DNA of 64,000 nt from Marasmius tenuissimus (taxonomy: Eukaryota > Basidiomycota > Agaricomycetes > Agaricales > Marasmiaceae): NCBI GenBank assembly GCA_029532415.1, contig JAQOTA010000071.1:124001-188000 (forward strand), given 5' to 3'. Positions 57,490 to 64,000 of the stretch are shown piece by piece (positions within the stretch are counted from its first letter, which is position 1; every line of letters starts with the position of its first letter). The notes under the pieces were generated by a model that did not search any database, was not told where the DNA came from, and was given only the letters and a program-made list of their open reading frames with translations. The position numbers and the translations under genes are program-made.

Positions 57490-59797
57490 CTATGGATTTT
57501 TGCGATACTCCGGAGGACTCTCGTTCGCGTCCCATTGCCCATTCCTCAGCCTTTGGTTCAACGTTGTTATGAGTTCCGCCGTAGTCGGCTCGTGCATGCG
57601 GCTGGGCGGAGACTCTGAGGTGATCGGAGGCGCTCCTTCAACAAATGCTCTCGACTTTGAAAATTGAGAGGTTGAAATCGCTGGGGGTGTGATTGGGAGT
57701 TTCATCGAGGAGGTCGTTGGGTATGGATCCACAGTGGGAGGGGAGGAATGCATATGGCGTCGCCGGCGGAGATAATAGTAGCTTCCCGCTACAATCAAAG
57801 CAAGACCCAAGACGCCGCCGACTATGCCACCGACTATGGCTCCGATCGGGGCTCGACCAGTATCAGTAGTGGGCACGTCAGTTGTCCCAGGGCCGTCGGG
57901 AGGACGTGTAGGGCCATTGGGGGGCGTGGTATTGTCACTCGATATGACCCCGCCTAGCAGTATACCGATTGCCTGTGTCTGTGCTATCGGATTGATTTGA
58001 CTTGCAGGTTTTAATTCAGTTCCGTACAGATTGGGGACGCCACTGGGAAATGTAGCCCCCTTCACGAGTGCACCATACTAATCGCCGCATTCTTGGTCAA
58101 AGAGAGGAGGATTGATACTCGGGGAAAGTATACTTGCCTGGACAGCTAGGTATGCGCGAAGATACGCCTTCAGATCTGAGGCCCCGTCGCCGAGAGCTGT
58201 TTCAAAATGGCTCCGAAGCAGCTGATGTGACAACGGGATAGCGCTTGAACTGCCAGCCACCACCGAAACCTTCTGAGGGTCTGAGGCGACGTGTTAGCCA
58301 CTGAACCCCAGAACGAGTCACTAGTTCAAATCACCAAGTACACCGTCAGCGGAGTTCCAAGTGATCCCAGTTGAGTAACGAGCTATGTCTCTGAGGCTTT
58401 TAACAGAGAAATCAGCTGCGACATCAGTACTATGTGGCGGGGGTACTCACACATCAGTGAAATCATCATTCTTTGAGCCTAGCGTTAAGAGTGATAACGA
58501 TTTCATGGTGACTCCAGCATCGGATGGGGCGGTAGCATCGCCATCCCGGCGATTTGGGCAATCTCGATCCCCCACTTCAATCACACCATAGAACAACCCC
58601 GATTCCTTGTAGAGTGTATTTCGCATAAACTGACCCATCTGGCTCGCCAAAGTCATGTATGTTGAATCCAAGTCGGACGATACAGTAGCGAGTGAGATCG
58701 TGAGCCTTGAAAGATTAAGTCCCCAACTCAAGCGAAAGTGCGGGATAGCATACGTCAGGTAGTCTCTAGCCGTCAGGTCAGTCGAGGCTGGGAAAGTGAA
58801 AACAGCTGAGACTCTCACGCAGTTGAACCGGTTGTTATAATTAGGTCGTCTTGATCCTATGTAGATCCTTCAGTTCGATATAGGGCGGGTTCATCTCTTT
58901 GGTACTTCAACCATACTCACCGTGCTGTGAAACGTCGCGCCGGCAAGTGTGTATTCACCTAGCCAGTTGAATTGTCAATATGTTCCTCAACATCGAAAGG
59001 CGACTCACTGCCTGGTTTTGAGCAAGACAAACTCACGTTGGAGTTGATCTTACTTTTAGCCGGAGAGCTCCTTGACTGCACGTTTTCGTCAGAGAGCGTC
59101 AAGCTCCTGTTGGAAGCCCAAAAGTCCTTTGCTACGGTCAAGAATCCCTCGTCTTGATACGCAAGGTATGCACGGGTAGCTGCATATCCGTAGCGGCTGA
59201 GGAATCGGCAAGCTCAGAGGTACATGGTTCGTGAAAGAAACTGCTGAGAGCAAGCTTACAATTTATTCGTGACCTGGTGGGAGACCTCAGAAATCATTGT
59301 TGCCCATAGCCAACGGGGGTAGACGAGAGCACTCACGACGCTGTAGAGTAGCGTGTCAAAACTTTTCACTGGGACCAGGTCAGGAGTGTTGAATGTACTC
59401 ACTTAGGATCCGGTGTTGTTCGCTGTAAAGCTGGGAGAAGCCGCTCCTGAGCGATTCGCTTGTATTTGGTTTGGTTCGTGACTCTATCGAAGTCTGCGAT
59501 CAAAGCCAGAAGTTCTCCGTAGGGCCGCCGCCAGTATTTCTCGGAAAGATTGCCAGGGGGCTGAGGTGAAGTGAAAAGGCCGTCAGATGCGATGAATGCG
59601 TCGATTGCTTCTGCTGTACGATTGATTCGTTCTTCACGAGAGTCTTCCACAGGTTTCTGGGCGATGTAAGTTGAACACAGTTTCAGTATCATAGTCAGTG
59701 AAAGACGTACAACCCAGGATGAAGGCACGCTCAATTCCTCACCCCACACAGTGAGGGCGAGTTGTGCAAGAAGATACCAGCTGAGCAGGACGAACAT
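57490..59797 (-). CDS. GH76-like membrane-anchored protein (copy F)
   Basis: Intact paralogue. Start chosen at MFVLLSWYLLAQLALTVWG to match the others; an in-frame upstream Met exists but would spoil the signal peptide. Then EELSVPSSW, EDSREERINRTAEAIDAFI and YWRRPYGELLALIADFD (two extra Arg relative to the YWPYGE of other copies). The 4-nt exon 59337-59340 reads CGTC here; the 14-nt exon is 59260-59273. Next are RYGYAATRAYLAYQDEGFL, GATFHSTDQDDLIITTGSTA and YLRAYLAVQYGALVKGATF. Span AIVGGIVGGVLGLALIVAGSYYY, LRRRRH, and a tail ending SPPEYRKNP. GC donor at 58136-58137. A carboxylesterase remnant lies upstream and a Get4-like relic downstream. Confidence 0.8.
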
Positions 59798-60715
59798 GAT
59801 GGTCCCGCGTGGGGAGTCAGTTTGGGTGCCATCGTCAAAGTTCAAACCTTGAGGTTTTTTAATGTCGCCAAGTACATGGTTTCAATCTGCTGTATCGGAG
59901 TTTGCCCCAAGGGGAAGTCCAAATGCCGGAGGACAGCCCAGCCCGAACATGATGATGGTGTGCAGTATGCACGGTCAAAACGGCCAAGACGGTAACTGAC
60001 CCTATTTTTTTGGCGAATGCGTGCTGCGTGAAGTGCGTCGAAAAGCCCCAAATATTGCTACTTACACTTCTTGAGAACTTGCTGGACGAAAGGTGGGCCA
60101 TTTCTCCGGATTCTCTGACTCTCATGTACACGGCTCGTGTCGCGTTGATTGGTAGCTGGCCACAGTAATATCACTTTGCTCGCATCATTGAGAAAGGCAA
60201 AGCGAGTCATCAGCGATTGATGTCATCAATTGATGTTTTCCCTTTCAGCTCGTGGACCATGCCGTGTAATAAACTCTTCCTTCCTTCCCTCTCAGGGCCA
60301 GGCCTGGCCAGGCGTAGTGCGAAAAAAGTATCGTAAAAATCTCAATGGGATGCTGAGAACAAGTACTTCGGTTGATACCAGACCGACACCTTTGGTGTCA
60401 AGGAAGCATCAAGCATTGAGCAGAGATACCAGTAACCGAGTAGTTCGACTGCGTAGGCACCGAAAAGGAGATGTTGCCGCTTTTGAGAATAGCAGAGGAG
60501 TTGATATCGAGCGCCAAGGGTTGATCGTTACACACCCAACGAACAATTGGTGACTTTGGTCAGCGCCATCGCGAGTCCCGGAGACCAGCGGAGACCCAGC
60601 GCCTCCCAACACGAACTGAAAAGGGGACCAGGGGTGGGCCCGTCTGCCAACTTGATTTTGTCAGGGCACGTCGAATAGCGATGGAAATCTTCGATGATAT
60701 GATATAATTGTTTGG
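59798..60715. repeat. Upstream flank of copy F, direct duplicate of 53256-54075
   Basis: Same arrangement as upstream of copy E, including the promoter segment with ATTAAAAAACCTCAAGG (minus strand, near 59860). No gene. Confidence 0.7.
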
Positions 60716-60834
60716 TATTTGATACGGCAACGGTTGAGTCTGGTGGGCGTAGAAGTAGGCCTACAATTCTGACCCTCAACGGCAAAGTACGCAACTCGGA
60801 CAAAGAAAAATGAACTCCACCCCTCAATTCTACT

Positions 60835-61673
60835 CCTGCTCCGATTTACCAGCAATCACCTCGCACCTCCTGCTCTCATTCGGAGGTTCCTGCTCAACAA
60901 AACTCTCACTCCGTGTCGTCGAGTTTCTACGATCCTGTTAAAGCGCAATCCGTCGCTTGCTCGCCATTGCTTACTGGGGCCACGGCCCTCCGGTGACCTA
61001 GACAATTCGAATTTGTTCGGGTCACTAGCTCGAACGAGAAATAGCCATTAGGCGATAGCTCCTCAGTGAAGGCGAGTTTGACGGGTGTTTGAGGTGTGAA
61101 GGTTGCCGTGCCATTGGATCTGGTAGTGAGCATTATTGAACAGTGGAAAGTTGATGGAGCGATGGTAGCTTACTCAGTGCTCGAGCCCGAGAAATCGTCC
61201 CGTCGTCCCCAGCATGGTTGACTGCAGCGTTATTCTGGGTGGGGTAGGGTGGGGTTGTTTGCAGCGATAGGTCTAAGACTTGAGTGTAGTTGAGTATGTC
61301 CCACCAAGAATTACTCGCTACAAGGTTATATCTGCCAGTGAGCCCTCGTTGATCAGACAGAGAAAGGCGACGGCCACGCACCAGAGGTAGATCCTCGAAT
61401 ACAGAATCCCGTCGTATTTACCACCGTTCCCACCCAAGTCCTACTTGATATTTGATCCTCGTCGTATTGAATATTGAGCGTTAGAGGTGCCTTGAATCGC
61501 TGTTCACTTGGAGGCGGCACCGCGCAAGGGACACCCAAATATACGACAGCGTTGAAGTTCGAAAACGTCCGATCGCCTCAATAAGTTGCATATCCGGCGC
61601 CGACGATGTCTGGGAGAAACCGAAGAAAAGCAGAAATAGTAGCCTTGCGGACGATTCTGGACTTGGTGTGCAT
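60835..61673 (-). pseudogene. Carboxylesterase relic with internal deletion, upstream of copy F
   Basis: The N-terminal exon reads GAGYATY-stop-GDRTFSNFNAVVYLGVPCAVPPPSEQRFKAPLTLN and TTGFCIRGSTSG; the stop is at 61578-61580. The next recognisable piece is RYNLVASNSWW ... AVNHAGDDG near 61200-61330, equivalent to the region around the catalytic His. Then come NGTATFTPQTPVKLAFTEELSPNGYFSFELV and the C-terminal tail. The whole centre with the GESAG nucleophile is missing. It is the most complete of the three remnants attached to GH76-like modules. Confidence 0.75.
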
Positions 61674-62023
61674 AGCTTTGTGTGATTTTTAGAGGGCAAC
61701 ATAGGGACTCATCATGATTGGGACTTTTTATTCCCAGAGCGTGTTGGGCTCGTCGTACTGGCCACCAGTGGTGGTCAACTGGCAAGGCGTACGTCGTGGC
61801 ACGAGGTCGGCGTCACTTGGGCAAAAACTCCGGGATGCCGACGGCATTTCTCCTTCCTTGTCAGAGTCGCAGAGACGTTCGAATCTCTTTCCCTCGGTGG
61901 GACTATCCTGTGAGCTTTACTTCCTTCCAGACCTCAAGGGGACACCGAGAATGTAGACACTATTGCAATAATGATACGGTCTCTTCACATGCTCTATAAT
62001 CAAGATCATACCAATAGCCGCCG
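61674..62023. other. 3' flank of copy G
   Basis: No gene; the right part is shared with the 3' flank of copy F. Confidence 0.45.
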
Positions 62024-62608
62024 CTATATACTTCCGTGATACTCCGGAGGACTCTCGTTCGCATCCCATTGCTCATTCCTCAGCCTTTGGTTCAACATTG
62101 TTAGGAGTTCCGCCGTAGTCGGCTCGTGCATGCGGCTGGGCGGGGACTCTGAGGTGGTCGGGATCGATGCAACGCTGGTCGGAGGCGCCCCTTTTACAAA
62201 TGGTGTGGACTGTAAAGATTGAGAGGTTGAGATCGCTGGGGGAGCTATTGGGGGTTTCGTCGGGGAGGTCGTTGGGTATGGATCTATAGTAGGAGGGGGG
62301 GACTGCATCTGACGTCGTCGGCGGAGATAGTAATAGCTTCCTGCTGCAACCAAAGCAAGACCCACACCCCCCACTACCCCGCCGACTATGGCTCCGATCG
62401 AGGCTCGACCAGAACCAGTAGTGGTGACGTCAGTCGTCCTAGGGCCGTTTGGGGACGTGGTATTGTCACTCGATATGACCCCGCCTAGCAGTATACCGAT
62501 TGCCTGTGTCTGTGCTTCCGGAGTGATACGACTTGCAGGCCTTGATTCAGTTCCGTACAGATTGGGGACGCCACTGGGAAATGTAGCCAGCTTCACGAGT
62601 GCATCATA
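62024..62608 (-). CDS. GH76-like membrane-anchored protein (copy G), last exon only
   Basis: The last exon is intact: YDALVKLATFPSGVPNLYGTESRP, GILLGGVISSDN, span AIVGGVVGGVGLALVAAGSYYY, LRRRRQ, tail with MHEPTTAELLTMLNQRLRN and terminal SPPEYHGSI-stop. The preceding GC-AG intron is cut at 62653, where a retrotransposon LTR begins. The other exons are not in the window and would be expected on the far side of the element. Whether the gene is still expressed depends on splicing across the insertion. Confidence 0.8.
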   Translation of the reverse strand, partial: YDALVKLATFPSGVPNLYGTESRPASRITPEAQTQAIGILLGGVISSDNTTSPNGPRTTDVTTTGSGRASIGAIVGGVVGGVGLALVAAGSYYYLRRRRQMQSPPPTIDPYPTTSPTKPPIAPPAISTSQSLQSTPFVKGAPPTSVASIPTTSESPPSRMHEPTTAELLTMLNQRLRNEQWDANESPPEYHGSI

Positions 62609-62653
62609 CTAATCGCCCCATTGTTAGTCAGAGAGAGGAGAATTGGTACCCGG

Positions 62654-63222
62654 TGTCAGGTCGTTTTTCTGTTGCGCATCGAGCACGCCGTCTAGCAGAG
62701 AGCGAAGGTTGGACGGACCGTTTCCACTGCCTCGCCGAACATAGTAGCTTCAAATATTCGGAACTGTTTTCATTGTTGTTTTTACTTGATTTAGACCTGT
62801 GCTGTGTTATGGTACCAAACTTACGATTAGTATAAATAGTGTACGCTACCTAAAATGAAGGCAACTACTCTTTATCCGAAACCATCACGTCTGAAGTACT
62901 GGAGCGATCAGCTGATTAACTGATCTCGGCGAGACTGACGCCCGACGCGTCGATCATTGGTGCCCATTTGCTCGTCTTCTAACTCATTCTCATCCATCCA
63001 ACTCGTAGCCATAGCTGACAGGTTCAGCTTTTCAGGATAAGTATCAGTAGTTGTACTGACATTATTATATAGGTCCAGTCGTGTACCTCTTGGAAGTCCT
63101 ATCTAGAGTGTACACCCACAAAGTTTGTTGAAATTCCTAGTGAAGTTTGCCTCACCTACTCGCACTTACCGTTGAGCAAGATACATAGAACTCCGTGGTG
63201 AGTTCTTTTCTACTCGACATCA
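62654..63222 (+). repeat. 5' LTR of a Ty3/Gypsy retrotransposon
   Basis: Starts TGTCAGG exactly where similarity to copies E and F stops, and is taken to end in CA at 63222 just before a primer-binding-like sequence. It contains TATAAATA at 62831-62838. The length of 569 bp is inferred, since the 3' LTR is outside the window. Confidence 0.65.
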
Positions 63223-63223
63223 G

Positions 63224-63240
63224 TGGAGCCCACCGCGAGG
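63224..63240 (+). other. Putative primer-binding site
   Basis: TGGAGCCCACCGCGAGG begins two bases after the inferred LTR end. TGG-initial sites complementary to a tRNA 3' end are usual in Ty3/Gypsy elements. The tRNA was not identified. Confidence 0.4.
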
Positions 63241-63320
63241 GGGGGAATCATTCACTACGAGTACGAACGTTAGAGAAGCCGGTCTTCTCCAAATCATTTC
63301 GAATCACATACCTGGCGTGA

Positions 63321-64000
63321 ATGTCAGCGGACCCAATATTGTTCAACTCCACCGATTTCACGTCTATTCGTGAGCCTATTTCTGAGCAGGACTCAGACAC
63401 CGACTCGTTGCCAACTCCTTTGACACACATCAGAACAAGTTCTGAGTCACCTTCTCAATTCGACTCTTTTGAGCATCTGAATATGAGTCAACCTTCAGTT
63501 TCTGACGCAGGATCGTCCAATCAGCAAGGAATACACTTACAAATGCCGACACAGGGCTACAATGCGACAACTATTCACATTCAACCAGAAGTTGAGCAGG
63601 CATCAGCTTCTGGACCCGCTCAAACTCGAGTAACGATAGAACCCACCGGCAGGACTAATAGTCGGGGATCAGTCGGATTTCTTGACGATGTATACGCTGC
63701 GGCGTTACCAGCCCCGCATTCTCGTGATGCGCCACGAACTTTCAAGGGTTCGTACTCTCAAGTCGAGAGTTGGATCCGACAGTATGAACGATTGCTAGCA
63801 AAGCACGACGTCACGGATAGCCGTGAACAGTGTGAAGGCTTGTTAGATTATTGTTCTATAAAAGTGAAGAGAACGATACGCACCATGAAGTCCTACCGGA
63901 CAGGATCGTGGCGAATACTGAAGAAAGACATCTTGAGGATGTACGACGCGGAACGAGCTCTGCAACGTTATCAGCCCAGTGATCTTCAGTCGCTGGCCTT
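63321..64000 (+). CDS. Retrotransposon Gag protein, partial at 3' end
   Basis: Open from MSADPILFNSTDFTSIREP to the window end with no stop. A Ser/Thr/Gln-rich N-terminal region is followed by a gag core: FKGSYSQVESWIRQYERLL, VTDSREQCEGLLDYCS, KVKRTI, SYRTGSWRILKKDILRMYDAERALQRY. This matches the Gag of fungal Ty3/Gypsy elements (FKG..., YCS...VR, W...K.D.L..YDAE). Gag packages the element RNA. Another ATG lies at 63483, but the upstream one keeps frame and follows the leader. The absence of stops suggests a recent insertion. Confidence 0.85.
   Translation, partial: MSADPILFNSTDFTSIREPISEQDSDTDSLPTPLTHIRTSSESPSQFDSFEHLNMSQPSVSDAGSSNQQGIHLQMPTQGYNATTIHIQPEVEQASASGPAQTRVTIEPTGRTNSRGSVGFLDDVYAAALPAPHSRDAPRTFKGSYSQVESWIRQYERLLAKHDVTDSREQCEGLLDYCSIKVKRTIRTMKSYRTGSWRILKKDILRMYDAERALQRYQPSDLQSLA

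Larger units (their letters stand above)
62654..64000 (+). mobile_element. Ty3/Gypsy LTR retrotransposon, 5' part
   Basis: LTR, primer-binding-like site and gag in the expected order, running off the window. Inserted in the GC-AG intron of GH76-like copy G, in opposite orientation to that gene. Confidence 0.8.

Noticed and set aside
1..64000. CRISPR arrays, bacterial operons or rRNA genes
   Set aside because: No regularly spaced short repeats, Shine-Dalgarno-led gene strings or rRNA-like sequence were seen; gene structure is fungal throughout.

Overview
This window is nuclear DNA from a filamentous basidiomycete, most likely an Agaricomycete. Genes are split by many short GT-AG introns of about 45-80 nt, intergenic regions are compact, and the gene families (cyanase, SDHAF3, M28B peptidase, type-B carboxylesterases, GH76-like membrane proteins with a cytoplasmic tail, 10-cysteine secreted proteins, DUF6532, a Ty3/Gypsy gag) are typical of mushroom genomes. 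No prokaryotic, plasmid or organellar signal is visible.

Layout. 0-9.6 kb is a conserved region: two tandem cyanate hydratase genes (-), the succinate dehydrogenase assembly factor SDHAF3/ACN9 (-), a large M28B transferrin-receptor-like peptidase (-), and a divergently transcribed alpha/beta hydrolase (+). From 9.9 kb the window becomes a duplication-rich accessory region. Seven copies of one GH76-like membrane-protein gene lie at 9.9-11.2 (broken), 12.6-15.0, 17.3-19.6 and 41.6-43.9 kb (+) and at 50.9-53.3, 57.5-59.8 and 62.0-62.6 kb (-, the last interrupted). Several copies carry the same degraded flanks: a carboxylesterase 3' remnant upstream (16.1, 40.4 and 60.8 kb) and a Get4-like remnant block downstream (15.2-16.0 and 55.8-57.1 kb). 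The unit therefore seems to have spread as a module, in direct and inverted orientation.

20-30 kb holds an inverted duplication around three tandem secreted-protein genes. The left arm keeps an intact 497-residue hypothetical gene beside a wrecked WD40 gene; the right arm keeps the intact WD40 gene beside a scrap of the hypothetical gene. 31-37 kb carries a small hypothetical gene and two tandem intact carboxylesterases with clear TATA boxes. 44-48 kb has a FAR-17a/AIG1-like membrane protein and a 470-residue orphan. The right end is the 5' part of a Ty3/Gypsy retrotransposon (LTR, primer site, gag) inserted in an intron of the seventh GH76-like gene.

Most notable are the GH76-like genes. 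Splicing that keeps frame in all five intact copies requires a 4-nt micro-exon followed by a 14-nt exon. All copies retaining the region share a GC-AG intron. The proteins have a signal peptide, a six-hairpin-like ectodomain without a visible Asp-Asp catalytic pair, a glycine-zipper membrane span and a Pro-rich cytoplasmic tail ending in PPEY (LPDY in one copy). This suggests membrane receptors or pseudoenzymes under ubiquitin-ligase control rather than ordinary secreted mannanases; that role is inference. All exon calls come from reading by eye.
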